Shown here in pieces: positions 11,585 through 24,534 of a stretch of DNA of 64,000 bases (positions are counted from its first letter, which is position 1; each line of letters begins with the position of its first letter). The notes under the pieces were generated by a model. That model was not told the DNA's origin and searched no databases. It saw only the letters and a list, made by a program, of their open reading frames with translations. This stretch comes from Bolinopsis microptera (Eukaryota; Ctenophora; Tentaculata; Lobata; Bolinopsidae), in contig NC_087076.1 of assembly GCF_026151205.1 (NCBI RefSeq), forward strand, positions 19,895,919 to 19,959,918. Direction: 5' to 3'. Made by a program: the position numbers and the translations under genes.

Positions 11585-14348
11585 ATGAACCTGAAGATAT
11601 CAGCTGTAACAAAAAAGTGGCTGACCATTTTTGCTCTCATCTTCTATGCCCATGCTAACAGTGTATGTGTCTCTATTCGGTACGGATTCCTAGCCGATGC
11701 TTTCACCAAAAGGAATGTGCCAGGGAAGGTTTATGGTTTTGTTGGGACGAGTATATTTGCAGGCTTTGTATTCATGTTCGTTACCCAACTGACGGAAAGG
11801 GCAATGAGGAGATGGAATTCTAGGGTCATCATCGTAGGCAACATGTTAGGATATGCAATTATTTCGCTTCTCACTGGCTTTGCTTACCGTATCAATAACA
11901 CATCCACAATGATAGCCATCTCAGCTGTGTTGAGGATATGCCAGGGACTTTTGGTTTATTCAGGCACTCTTGTACCGATCGATTTCATCAATGCAAACTT
12001 TCCCGAAGAGTTTGACATGGTCAACGGGCTCGTGAATATGGGTTACTTTAGTGGGCATGGGGTGGCTGAAGCTGTTGGCTGTGTCATCTATGACAAAATA
12101 GGATACGAAGCAGCTTACGGATTCACTACGGTCGTTGCACTTCTTGCAGCAACAAGTTCCTTTTTCTTCATACCTAAATCAAGATCATACTTGTCCACTG
12201 GAGATGACATATCGGATGATGATCTAACGATGTTAAAAATAGGATCGAACAAAAATAAGCTCACAAAGTTATTAATAATTCCAATGATAGCTACAATGCT
12301 CATTAATGCAAACTATGGAGTAATTCAAGTACGGATTTATCATTTTCGTAAACATTAATGCAAAAATAATATTATACAACAATAATCAATGATCACAATT
12401 TCTAGTTATATATTTAAACTACATCTCTCACCCCTCCGTTGCAAGATCCTTCAAAGCTTCAACATTGACGTTTTCTTCAGGTCACAGTAACCCCCTTTCT
12501 GAAGGAAGAGTTCAACAAGTCTATTTCTTACGGCGGAACAGTTCTGACACTAGTCTCAGTTGGAATGGCGATTGGAAGCGTTAGTGTCGGTGTAATTCTC
12601 CAGAAAAAGATTCTAAACCCCTTGACTGCGATGGGGATTGGTGCCACGTGCATCTGCATTGGACTTCTGGTAACCTTCCCTCCACAATCTTTACCTGCTT
12701 TGTATGAACTCAGTCCAATAATGGCATATCCTGGAGTCTTCTTGGCTGGTTTAGGAGACCCCATTATGACTATAGCTACCCTTAGAGCCCTCTACGACAT
12801 CCAGGTACGTGCTTAATAATAATAATAATAATATTGTTTGATATAATATTGTATATTTTTGTATTGATTGTGGTATTTTGTGTGCCAGATTCAGCAATGG
12901 GTTCTTGCTGAATCACTGTATATTACACTCTGTGACTAGTCCCTTTGATCCATCTCTTGCCCTACAAGCCCTGTTTCTTGTCTATACAGCATATAATTAT
13001 CATGTATCACATTGTAGTATGTAATAAACATTTGTAGTAGTGTAGGATTGTTTGAATTTCTTTTTGCTATGTTTTATAATATTTATTTGTATAATTTGTG
13101 AGTGTTTCTCCCGCTTTTCTTCCCTTGCGCAGCAAGCCCTGTCTCTTGTAAAAACAACCTTGAAAGTTTTGTAGATACATATAGTTTCTACACCTTTATC
13201 CTCTGGTCCCTAGGGTCAGCTGATCCCGGGCCAGAGGAAAACTACCGACTGCCAAGGTCTGACGCCTAGGCAGTCGAGACCTCTTATTGAGACCCTTTAT
13301 AATAATAAAATTTGGTAGCTTAAACACAAACTCTAAGCTCAGTGGATAAACCACAAAACCTATGCTCTATTGTGTGAAACAAAGATACTAGATCAAGATG
13401 ACTATCAAGGAGTGTATGCATAGGACATACAAGTTTTGGAACGAAGATGACATGCTTATGAAGCGAGCTAACAGTCTAATTGCTAATAAGTTCAAAAAGA
13501 TCAAGACATTAGGTTGCATCCTAAACAGTTTAAGCAAATAACATAAAGTTATTTTGTCAATTAATCGCTTATGCCACTAACTAAGAGTTCGGACATTTTC
13601 AGATTGTCACCACCTTTAAATAAAAAAGTAAGTAGTGTATCTAGGCTCTGTGCCGCCCGACCTCTAAATTTAATCATGGGGGCTAGCTATCTAAAAATAT
13701 AATTTAATACATCACAACATAAAAAATAATTTACTCTTTCAGCTGCAGAAAAGGGGGTCGTTAACCCCAAAAATGGTAACAAGGATAACATCAATATGGA
13801 TTATGGGATACTGCACTATGTATTTTGCAGGATCTTTCATCGCCGGGACACTAACGGATTACTTTTCTTACTCAGGTATGTTAAACATTTATGAAAATGA
13901 AAATGAAAATGAAAATGAAAATGAAAATGAAAATGAAAATTAAAATGAAAATGAAAATGAAAATGAAAATGAAAATGAAAATTAAAATGAAATGAGGTAT
14001 TTTCATATAATTACGTCATGATTAACCAACAACACAAGGAAGTTGCGTCAATGTGAACAAAACTATAATTTACAAAATGTGAACAAAAGTATAATTTAAA
14101 TTTACATTTAAACACTCAAAACAAAGGTTTTCTTTGCACAACTTTAATAAAAGTTGAAATAATACACTAAATAGTGTATAATATTATTAAAATATTATAG
14201 ATTTCTCTATCATATTATATTTTCAGAGTTAGCAGAGATTTTAGCTGGATTTTGTCTCATAGCTTTACTTATCTGTATTGTGATGAGACTTTACGTCAAA
14301 GATAAGGCAGACGAGGACGAAGAAAAGATGGCATTGATCAAACAATGA
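11585..14348 (+). CDS. MFS transporter, SLC18/DHA1-like, paralogue 1 of 3
   Basis: A proton-coupled-type carrier of the major facilitator superfamily, expected to have about 12 membrane helices and to move a small organic solute; the substrate is unknown. Exons: 11585-12328, 12481-12804, 13743-13875, 14227-14348, giving about 440 residues. Visible family features are the SIRYGFLADAF first helix, the D-F-I-N-A-N loop, the G-Y-F-S-G-H-G helix and the YGG start of the C-terminal half. Exons 2 and 3 are exactly 324 and 133 nt, as in both paralogues, with intron phases 0, 0, 1. The start is uncertain: the frame stays open upstream to a phase-1 acceptor (CAG before 11,565), and paralogue 2 has such an upstream exon, so a short first exon may be missing from this model. 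SLC18B1-type vesicular amine carriers are the nearest relatives I recognise. Confidence 0.85.
13889..13993. repeat. (ATGAAA)n microsatellite
   Basis: A hexamer tract with two ATTAAA interruptions in intron 3 of MFS paralogue 1, starting a few bases after the exon 3 donor. Confidence 0.95.
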
Positions 14349-16423
14349 AGATGGTAAAGCTGAACTGTTTTAATAATTAACACTATATATATATTTAATC
14401 TGTTTCAAACAAGTGAAACACTCGAAATGTGTAGACAGACGAAATAATTCGTGAAATATGAAACAATTTGTGCCAAGTTAGAATGATGAAAACTAGTAAA
14501 ATGATGTGTTGGCTTTTTATAAATACATAATTCATATTTTTACTTTTTTACGTTTGAAAAAAATTAAAAATACATATGACTGGTCATCGCTATAATTTTT
14601 ATTGATTTTTCTAATATTATATAATATTATGTGCGATATTCTAGCAATGAGTCAATTAATTATAATAATTTATTAACTGATCATTGATTTTATCTAATTA
14701 TGAAGAAGACCTTTTTTATAAACATTTAATTATTTCATATGATATGATCATTTATGCAATCAAAATCACTATACACCCATAATCATATGATCAAAACACA
14801 AAGCTTTGAAATATACTTTTTTCTGTTTGAGATTTGAATAACGTTACTGTAATGTTCCAAATTATATTTTAAATGTTCAAATGTTCAAATGGTTTCCATG
14901 ATTCAAATGAAAGATGAAAGGCGAACCTTAAACGATAGAAAGGTTATAAAGTGACGAGAGACTCTTTTCTATTTTTCAATAACTGTAAAATTTTATCTAA
15001 ATTAGAGATTTTTTTGCATTCTTTCAAACCCTGTTTTACTGTTCTAAATAAAGAAAAATGTTCATTAACTGTAATTAAGCCTTGGACAAAATGCCATGCA
15101 CGAAATGGCAGTCAGTCTTTTGGGGCCAAAACAGACATTAACTCCTGGCCAGAATTCAGGTATATTACTAATGCTTTTCATACAAGTTACAACAAAGTCT
15201 TCATGTTATGTATCCTCAATAAATGAAACAGTAGTGTTGTAATTAGTTTAAAACTATATATTATATAAATACTGCAGCCAGCATAGGTGAAAATAAGTTC
15301 AAAAAGTGGCACCTTTTTTTAAACCTGGCTTTTTTGTGAGATATTTTTACCTTTGCGGCTAGGGCTATCGCTGAATTTTAAAAGGTCTTTGCAACTTCAG
15401 TTTAAGTTATCATTAATTTTCTGGGAGTTTCTTCATGTGCTTGCTATGACAAGATGATCAAGATCCCTGCAAATTTTATGCAGTTTAGAAACGCTTTGAA
15501 AATAAATAAATGGGAGAGCAGGGTCAGCTCTGGAGACAATGACTGGAATGAATGCTGGCCGCAGGCTGAATATTTGGAGCAAAATGTTCAATTTTATTGC
15601 GCTCTGGGACTTCCAAACAGGTTAAATTAACCTCTCCCAAGCCAAATTTTCTTCAGGTTATCTTTTCACTTGAATTTTTTCAAAATTTAGCCTAGCTTTG
15701 AAATTTTAACGTAAGGAGGGGCAAAAAAGGCTATTTTCAGTGGTGGCACCCAGCTAATTAGCTCTCTGTAACACGATAAACCGGTTTAAACTGGTTTTAA
15801 ACAGGATTTCAGATAAACTGGCTTAACCAGTTTACATAAACCGGTTATGTCAGCCCCTACTAGCTCCTATATATAATACCGATACTGAGAAATGCGGGAC
15901 AGATTGTCCTGACATGACTCAAGCTCAGGCAGTGATACTGTTGTAGTTGTCTGTACACTATATTATATATGCATGTTGTAGAATTAGTAATTAGTATGTT
16001 TGTTTAGTAGGGATTAGTGCCATATAAGGTAGTGTTTTCTTGGTAATAAATAAGTGGGCATGTAAAGCTATTGATTGACCAGCTTTCAGCAGCGATCAAA
16101 TCAACTAAATTTCTAAATTTTAACTAAATAGTATGTTTAATAAACATGTTGAATTCATTCCGAAAATAATAAAATCTTAACTTATAAAGTTATAAAGCAT
16201 TATTTTACGTTTGAATGGTCGTATTATGTTATTATTGGTGATTTCTTTTTAATCACTAAAAAAATAGAAAATAAGAGGCATTTAAGAACATCGAAGTTCA
16301 AGAACATGAGCTTATCGAACATTTCTGGAATGTCAAATATTAGATTTGTTAGTTCGCAACAATTCATTTTTCGTCATTGTTTATTAGTTTATAATACTCA
16401 GTCACATCAGAAACGAGAAAAAC
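14349..16423. other. intergenic stretch between MFS paralogues 1 and 2
   Basis: AT-rich, with no supported exon or RNA gene. Several AAACCGGTTT-like fragments cluster at 15,775-15,846. An open frame of 91 codons at 14,951-15,226 has no splice context or recognisable family and is not called. Confidence 0.6.
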
Positions 16424-18397
16424 ATGACAGAATTTGAAAAAAAACATCTTTCCTCCCACATAAACCTTCAAGTGGACACAAACATTCAAGTCTTTGTAGA
16501 TCCAAGTATGTACCATAATCATATTACTTAAATCTACATAATTGCATAATTGAAATAAGTGCGGGTATGGCTCAATTCCAATCCTATCTCGGACTTGTTA
16601 AGCTGTTAGCAAGATAACACGTACCTTACAATGTTATGACATGGTATTAAAGATTGCATAATTTACACAATTCCCAGCTCCAACCTCTCAAGGGTGGCTA
16701 TCAGAACGGGCGCGTAAGTGGCTGATCATCTCAACACTAATCTTCTACGGCCAAGCTGTTTCCATCTGCTGCTGCATTAGGTACGGGTTCCTTGCAGATT
16801 CCTTTGCTTCAAGGAATGTAACAGGGAAAGTATACGGGTCTCTTGGGAGTAGTCTGTTTATAGGGTATTGTGTCATTTTCTGCTCCAGACTAACAGAGAG
16901 GATCATGAAGAAGATGCGATCCAGGGATCTGCTGGCTGGCATCATGATGGCCTACTTCTTGCTGAATATAGCCACGGGTTTAGTGTACCAGATTGAGAAC
17001 ACCACAGTAGTCATCGGAGTTTCATTCTGTTTGAGGATACTCCAAGGTATATTTGCATATCCAGGCTACCTCGTCCCCATCGACTTCATCAACGCTAATC
17101 TTGGAAAGAATTTAGATTTTGTGAATGGTCTTCTGAACCTGGGTTACTTTACAGGTCAAGGAATGGCTGAGGTTATAGGTTGCATTCTCTATGATAATTA
17201 CGGGTACAACTCAGCTTTCATGTTCTCTGCAGGAGTGGCCTTACTGTCAGTCATCCTCATAATGTTCCTCATACCCAACACAAAGACGTACCTTTCCACC
17301 CCTAAAGACATTCCGAGTGAGATGCAAACGGAGAAGGGACTGACAAGCGACCAATCGAGACTGAGCAAGTTCCTCATCATTCCTATGGTTGCCTGCATGT
17401 GCATTAATGCAAGTTACGGTGTACTACAGGTGAATATCATGATAATTTTAGATTTTTTAAGTGACACAGTTTTATTTTGGTTTTAGCTTATGTGCAGTTC
17501 ACATAATATGATAATAATGAAAATCATAGTTTGTAGTATAACAGTATACACCAAATCATTGGTAAACACTAACATTTTAACATATTACTATAGGTTGCGG
17601 AGACGCCCTTTCTGAAGGAGGAGTTCCACAAGTCTATAACCTACGGGGGCACAGTCCTAATTCTAGCTTCAGCCGGAATGGCAACAGGAAGCTTCATCAC
17701 TGGCATCCTCCTCCAGAAGAAGATATTCAACGCCTTCACAGTGATGGCTATGGGAGCTTTGTGTCTGTGTCTAGGAATGTTGATAACCTTCCCGCCGGAA
17801 TTCATACCAGCAATGTACCATGAAGCTCCGATAACGGCCTTTCCTGGACTCTTCATCGCTGGGTTCGGATACCCTTTCACTACCCTTGCCTCACTTAGAG
17901 TTCTCTACAACATCCAGGTATCTATCACTCGTTAGTAGGAAGTAGGAATAAGAAGTAGGAAGTAGGAATAAGAAGTAGGAAGTAGGAAGTGTTATTAAAT
18001 ATAATATCAAGTAATATGATAGACATATTGTTTACGAATCAAATTTTTTGTAAATCTCATTTCATCTGAACAAGAACCGCGACCGAGCATAATAACACTA
18101 ATCGCAATAATATCTCCTAGATGCAGAAGAGAAGAGTGTTACCACCGAAAGTAGTTACGAGAATAACAGGACTCTGGTTGATTGGGTACTGTTCTGTTCT
18201 CTACCTGGGCTCCTTCGTAGCTGGGGTAATGACGGACTATGTTTCATACTCAGGTAGGTAACGTTCTTCGTGTCTTTTAGTAAGGGGTCATTCACATATT
18301 ATAACGTAATCACTTTTTTGCATAGCCCCCCCACCTTCCGTAATCAGTTTTATGCATAGCTTTTGTGTCAAAATTACACATGGAAACCATCCCCCCG

Positions 18398-18431
<34 letters not shown>

Positions 18432-18882
18432 ATTCGGCTGATTACGTAATATGTGAACCCCTAATGATGATACTATAGACTTATTATAGACAAGTTTACG
18501 AAGGTACCAAGATTTTCAGGCTTAATCTTTAAAAAATTATATAATTATGCTAATCGTCTTTCATTTCCACTGATAGTTACTTTAAACATTATTAAGTTGA
18601 TTTTTGCATTTGTTATGTGCCCAATATTTAAATTGAACTAAATAATGTTGAGTAAGAAAGCCAAATCTCAACTTGTTATTTTCAGTGATGGCGGGGATAC
18701 TCTCCACATGTTGCCTGCTGGCAATGGTCACGTGTGTGCTTATGAGGTTCATCTTCAGATTCAGCTTGGAAGTTGACCCTGACAGGAAAACAACGACAGT
18801 GATAGCTAATCCTGGTTTTGATGAAAACCATACCGTTATATTTGGTATAAAAACAAAACAATGCGAAGGGCCGTGCGCATGA
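16424..18882 (+). CDS. MFS transporter, SLC18/DHA1-like, paralogue 2 of 3
   Basis: Five plus-strand exons join in frame: 16424-16505, 16678-17429, 17594-17917, 18121-18253, 18686-18882, giving about 495 residues. Exon 1 (27 codons plus one base, starting MTEFEKKHLSSH) is a hydrophilic cytoplasmic N-terminus; its phase-1 donor GTATGT matches the acceptor at 16,677. The body carries the same MFS landmarks as its neighbours: the first helix with IRYGFLADSF, VPIDFINAN, then GYFTGQGMAE and IGCILYD. Exons 3 and 4 are 324 and 133 nt, identical in length and phase to the paralogues. The C-terminal tail is longer (to KTKQCEGPCA) than in the other two. Intron 4 contains a Harbinger-type MITE and a long C-run. 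Substrate unknown; function is inferred from the family only. Confidence 0.88.
17936..17990. repeat. short GTAGGAA repeat
   Basis: Several copies of AGTAGGAATAAGA and AGTAGGAAGT, starting about 20 bases after the exon 3 donor of MFS paralogue 2. Confidence 0.8.
18284..18461. mobile_element. PIF/Harbinger-like MITE, copy 1
   Basis: A 178-bp element with ends GGGGTCATTCACATATTA and TAATATGTGAACCCC, flanked by TAA on both sides (18,281-18,283 and 18,462-18,464). Three-base TWA target duplications are typical of PIF/Harbinger. It contains a run of more than 30 C. It lies in intron 4 of MFS paralogue 2 and is related to 26,517-26,677. Confidence 0.8.
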
Positions 18883-20454
18883 GGGGTGTGAACTGTGAAC
18901 ACTACAGTAGGATCCGAACAATATTATGGGTCGGGGACATCTGTCTCAGGCTGAACACAACTACACAATGGGGAGCCAATAGCATTAAATGGCAGATAAG
19001 CGAAAATGTTAAATACATGAGAAAATTTACTCGAATTCTGTGAAAATTTCCCAATTTAAGCCCGTTTTATGCCGTTAGCTACCCTGCATTTGTGTATCTT
19101 TAGAGAGTGGTGTATTTTCTTAATACTCGATATGTAAAGATTTAAATGAATCCTTTGATTATTACATTATACATTAAATGACAAATTCTTTCAGTTTCAG
19201 TGCGGATATAATACAAATATGTTTGCTAAATTTGTGTCATTATGATATGTATGATTGATTGATTTGAAAGATTTCAATTAAAAAATGCTCTGAAATCAAT
19301 AGACAGTTTGCAGTAGTACTGTTCCATGTACAACTTCTATTTTAACTATATTTTGTATTGTGGTTTTATAAATCATTGTTATATTGTTATAAGGCGTTAC
19401 TGCCGCTCCGGTTAGGAGCAATTAACTACAAGATATTTTATTTGGCTTATCTCATAACAATAACATTCAGACCCACCACGTAACTTTAGCTCGGATATAC
19501 AAAACGCACGATCACCTGCAACAATAAATCAATCCAGAAAATCGCTGAAAATAACTTAGAGAAGGAGGGAACTTCGGTGTAATTAATTAACACATGACTG
19601 GCGTCACGCCCCGCATAACAGACTCTTCCTATACGGACACGTTCATTTGAGTTTGAGGATATTGGTAAATATAAGTGACCCTATTAAATGGCACAGTGTA
19701 GTTGAATTTGTCACACTATGAAATTACATAAACCCTTGATGGTTAGGATAATCGTATCATCCTCTAGGCTAACTTTGTCACATAACGATATCTTAATCAG
19801 GTGATAAGATATCGCTTAAATACGGCCGGCACGGAAATGGTTACATTGTCACACTATAAACATGTGACGGAGTAAATATGGACCCCTTGCTGCCGTTTTT
19901 GACCAAATTTTTGAGTGTCCAGTTGATTGGATGGGTACATATGACCATTACCTACATATTTGACGATTTTTTTCGTTAGATGGTGCACTCAGGTTTACTC
20001 TGTCACACATTAAAGAAAATATGCGATGAATGTTTAGGGCACCCTGATAAGCAATGCTGAGTAGTGTAGGTTTATTTGATGGCCTGAAAGTGCTGGGAAT
20101 TGTTATTATATCATATAGTCGTAAGAAATTAAAACACAGAAGGCACAACCAAGTTTACTTTGTCACATAATCTTGATGATATCTGAACATGTGTGAAATT
20201 GAACAAATAATGATATACCAGCTTAAACCCCTTATATTACGTACTATGGATCAAACAACACTGCTAGTACCATGCACCAGTCACATGAATCATTATCAGG
20301 TGGTAATATGTTAACAGTGTCACAATTAAACTACCACAACATGGTCAAAAATAGGATAATTTCGTCACAAAAAAATTATCATAACTCTGTTAGCTCCTTG
20401 CTGGCAAAATAACTAGTTTATCGAAAAATTTTTGATGATTAAGTTTCATAGTAT

Positions 20455-21115
20455 TCTAATAGAGTATAGTTCTTCAAAATAGGGGCAAGATATGTTTACT
20501 TTGTCACATCAGTTATTATAAGAGTTAGGTAATCGTCATCAGATTAAAAGATATTTTTCGTAGTTTGGATCGATTAATATACCTGTAATAAAGCACCCTA
20601 TGCCAATTTTAACGTGCACTATCTTGATATTGTTGGGGCAGGGAAAGTTAATTTTGTCACATTTTCAGTGTCATTGACAAATTAATCTAAAATTGTTAAA
20701 ATTGAGCTCTGATGTTCTGGACAATATTCTTCCAATCGTTTCTGAAAGAATGTTGAATTCTAATAGAGTTATAGATCTTCAAAATAGGGGCAAGACATGT
20801 TTACTTTGTCACATCAGTTATTATAAGAGTTAGGTAATCGTCATCACATTAACATATATTTTGTAGCTTGGATTGATTTATATAGGCAATAAAGCATTCT
20901 AGTATGCCAATTTTAACACACTATCTTGATATTGTTGGGGCAGGGAAAGTTAATTTTGTCACATTTTTAGTGACTTTGACAAATTTAACCTAAAATTGTT
21001 AAACTTAAGAATGTTGAATTCTAATAGAGGTATAGAATATAGATCTTCAAAATAGGGGCAAGACATGTTCACTTTGTCACATCAGTTATTATAAGAGTTA
21101 TTATAAGAGACTATT
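20455..21115. repeat. 301-bp tandem repeat, about 2.2 copies
   Basis: Segments such as TTCAAAATAGGGGCAAGA, GTCACATCAGTTATTATAAG and ATTGTTGGGGCAGGGAAAG recur at an offset of about 300 bases, with a third partial copy from about 21,005. No open frame runs through it. Confidence 0.85.
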
Positions 21116-22057
21116 TCATTCTATAATCATTGTTTTTAACCTATTTACGATTTCGTATAATTTTTTGTGACAATGTAAACATCAACTGATCTTAACTTGC
21201 ATCAACTACATTGTCATCATATAAAGTTTTCCCGCCTTTCAAACCAAAATCAAATATAAATAATTCGCCCAAAATTTAAAATTTCATATATTGTGACAGA
21301 ATTAACCTCATTTCCCAATAACCGAGTGCCTGTATTAGCTAACTATTCAAAACGATATTATATTTTAGGGCTATGATTGGTAGAGCAACCATCAAATAAT
21401 GAGTTGAAAGGGTTTTTAGGACACCTCACATTAGAATAGAGGTATGGTATCATGAGTGTGACAAAGTTACCCAAATATTGCCTTGTAACCGTTCGATCCG
21501 TGCCCATTAACCAATGTTGTATCATAATTGTAAGATTGACCTAATTTACTGTATTTCAGACCAAGGAATGATAATTAGACAACTGCAGTTAACTAAGTCA
21601 CACAAAATGTGACATTTGAACCATTATAGTGCCTAACAACAATAGATTTTCTTTCTGAGCGGTGCATATGGGAGTATGGGTTACGTGGCTAATGTTCAGA
21701 ACTTCTGAACATGCTAGGTTAATAGATGTCAAAATTAAGCCACTATCGTCGAAAACGCTATTATTTTTGTTTACCAATATCCTCAAACTCAAATGAACGT
21801 GTCCATACACATAATTATAGGGGATTGGTCTGTATCGCGAAGGAGCAGACTTTTGTCCTCAACGCAGCCCCCCCCCCCCCCCCCCCCCCATCCCGATTAC
21901 TTATTCCCTACGATTTTTTGCCTCCGGTAAGAGTAGGGGGGAAAAAATAATGCAGCGATTTTGAAAATGTTGATCATTCTTCATATTTCTTTTGGACAAC
22001 ACCTTGACCAACATTGGTGCCAAGTAAACTGGATTCGGGGATGGGTCTTAAGGGGGA

Positions 22058-22458
22058 CCCCCCCCCGGCCCCCTTAACTAGACACCTGCTGAAGCATGAT
22101 GGGTCTTAACTAGACACCTGCTGAAGCATGAAGACCCCCCCGGCCCCCTTAACTAGACACCTGCTGAAGCATGAAGACCCCCCCCCCCCCCGGCCCCCTT
22201 AACTAGACACCTGCTGAAGCATGAAGACCCCCCCCCCCCCCGGCCCCCTTAACTAGACACCTGCTGAAGCATGAAGACCCCCCCCCCCCCGGCCCCCTTA
22301 ACTAGACACCTGCTGAAGCATGAAGACCCCCCCCGGCCCCCTTAACTAGACACCTGCTGAAGCATGAAGACCCCCCCCCCCCCCCCCCCCGGCCCCCTTA
22401 ACTAGACACCTGCTGAAGCATGATCGCACATTTAACTAGACACCTGCTGAAGCATGAT
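22058..22458. repeat. C-rich minisatellite, about 45-bp unit
   Basis: Roughly nine copies of a unit made of a run of 8-18 C, then GGCCCCCTTAACTAGACA, then CCTGCTGAAGCATGAAGA. The C-run varies in length between units. It could form i-motif or G-quadruplex structures. Confidence 0.9.
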
Positions 22459-22641
22459 CGCACATTTATGTTAATTTCGGCAAGATTCTTAGCCCCAAAC
22501 AAGATTACTAACTTAATTGGCTCTTACAAATGCGCTCGCCTTAAAATTATCACGTGACTTTAGTTTTTATGGTTTTGCAGCCGATCAAAAGGGTTTTACA
22601 TAAACCCTAATCTCAACCTTAACAATTACCATATCTCCAAA

Positions 22642-23008
22642 CAGTGGTGTGCGCCGCCGTGTTCTACCAAAATCGGCGGCGGCGTGACCAAAATTAGCGG
22701 CGGCGGCGGCGTGGCCTGTGGACAATTGGCAGTTTCAGTCGTGACTCGACAAAATGGAAATTCATTGCTTAGGTAAAGGATTGACTTAGTATTAATAAGG
22801 TTTAGACGGTTGCAAATTTCACTTCAATTCATCGTTGATCGTATGACAGGAATTCACAATTTCATGAAACATTGCATATGCTACATCGAACTACTTGACG
22901 TCAGACATGCTAGAGGGATTTTATAATTATATTCAGCAATTATTGAAAATTCAAATTTTAAAAATACCACTCGGCAGCGGCGGCGTTCGGCGGCGGCGCA
23001 CACCCCTG
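22642..23008. mobile_element. hAT-like MITE with GCC-rich ends
   Basis: The ends CAGTGGTGTGCGCCGCCG and (inverted) CAGGGGTGTGCGCCGCCG match. Flanking 8-bp duplications TCTCCAAA (22,634-22,641) and TCTCCGAA (23,009-23,016) differ by one base. The 8-bp target site and the CAGNGGTG start fit the hAT superfamily. 367 bp, no transposase. Confidence 0.8.
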
Positions 23009-24534
23009 TCTCCGAAGCTATCCATAACCCTAACCACAACCCTAACCCGAGCCCTAAACAATTAAATTCGTGTTTAACTAGCCTGTCGCGTGACAAAAAC
23101 AGTTTTTGCCCATAACTCTCCAGGGACGCATTTTTACTCTACGTCATGGGGGTGATTCGGAATCAGCGTCCAAAAATACACCAATATGAATGAATTGTAT
23201 CCCTCAGGGCCTTTTCAAAGATTTTTTTATTGAGCGATTTAGTGGAAGCGAACTTAATTAGCATTGGTTACATAGCGACTACAATATTTAACTTTTCTTG
23301 ATAAAACGTTTTTACTGACTAATAATTTAACCGTTTTAATTTCATTTTAATAAACAAAGTTTTAACATCACGACCTAAGACTGATAAGTTGTGATAAGAT
23401 AATATGATAAGTTCTCATTATTCTCTCTGGACGGTATTAGCTCTGAAAAGAATAAACACCAGATTTAAATAACTAATTTTAAGATAAAATCGATGGCAAA
23501 AAACCAACTGATGTGACAATTGAAGCTCTAGAAAAACGTGATATAAATTAATATTGATCTTAATTTAAGTTGATTATTTGCGCACGTGACGACTATTTAA
23601 ATATGGCCGGTTTCACTGTCACAGTGGCTTAAGTCTTCACTCCGCAACTACACTCCACATACTTCACAGTTCACATACTTAGGATTAATGCTCACGCCAA
23701 CTAACACAATAATGACAAAATACCGGCAATGTTATCAGTGCAGATATAAGGTTTAATCGGCTTGGGGAGTCTTTGCTGTTTAATGTTTTAACTTTATATT
23801 TTCTTATCATATAATAATAATATTATATCATGGGTAAATATAAAGTATAGGCCTCAAAGACAAGCAAATTAACCTAATTTGCTCGTATTTTGCGCAAATC
23901 TGCAGTAAAGGTATTTCGGCACGTTTGAACCAGAACTGTTCGTTCTAAAAGTAATATTATTTGAACGAGAGCAGATCATACATGTATACCTAATTTTATG
24001 TGATAATTGAATTTAAGTTTTGATAACATGAATCTTAGCAAATATGCTAAATAAAAGTATTACAATGAATTAATTCAATTTTATGACTACTGGAAATCGA
24101 TACATGGTCACATTATGAAAGAAATGTTGTTAGACACAACACGATAAGCTGATAGACGCAAACCTTGATAGGACAGTCACTAGCTGAACTTGTAATCTAT
24201 TTGTTGGTTTTCCTTCTCTTACTCGTTCGTTGTTCGAGTGGCCTCATTCATCTTGACATCCTACAAACAGCAGTCGGTTAAACTGGATATATTTAACGGT
24301 AATTATTATTCCAGCTTCAAAGTAGCATATAGTAGCTATAGTATAGCTACAGAGTAGTATGTACTTTTCACCAAAATCACGTCGTGTAGAAAGGGAAAAA
24401 ACATAAATATAACATTAAACTGTTTATTTAGACGTTTTAGACTAGCAAGTTTGGTTGAAATGATCTGTGCTGTAATAATATAATAGTTACACTGATCTGG
24501 GCTATAATAATATTTACACTGATCTGTGTAGAGG

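Noticed and set aside
22058-22458. CRISPR-like array
   Set aside because: The units are contiguous, without unique spacers, in an animal genome; it is a minisatellite.
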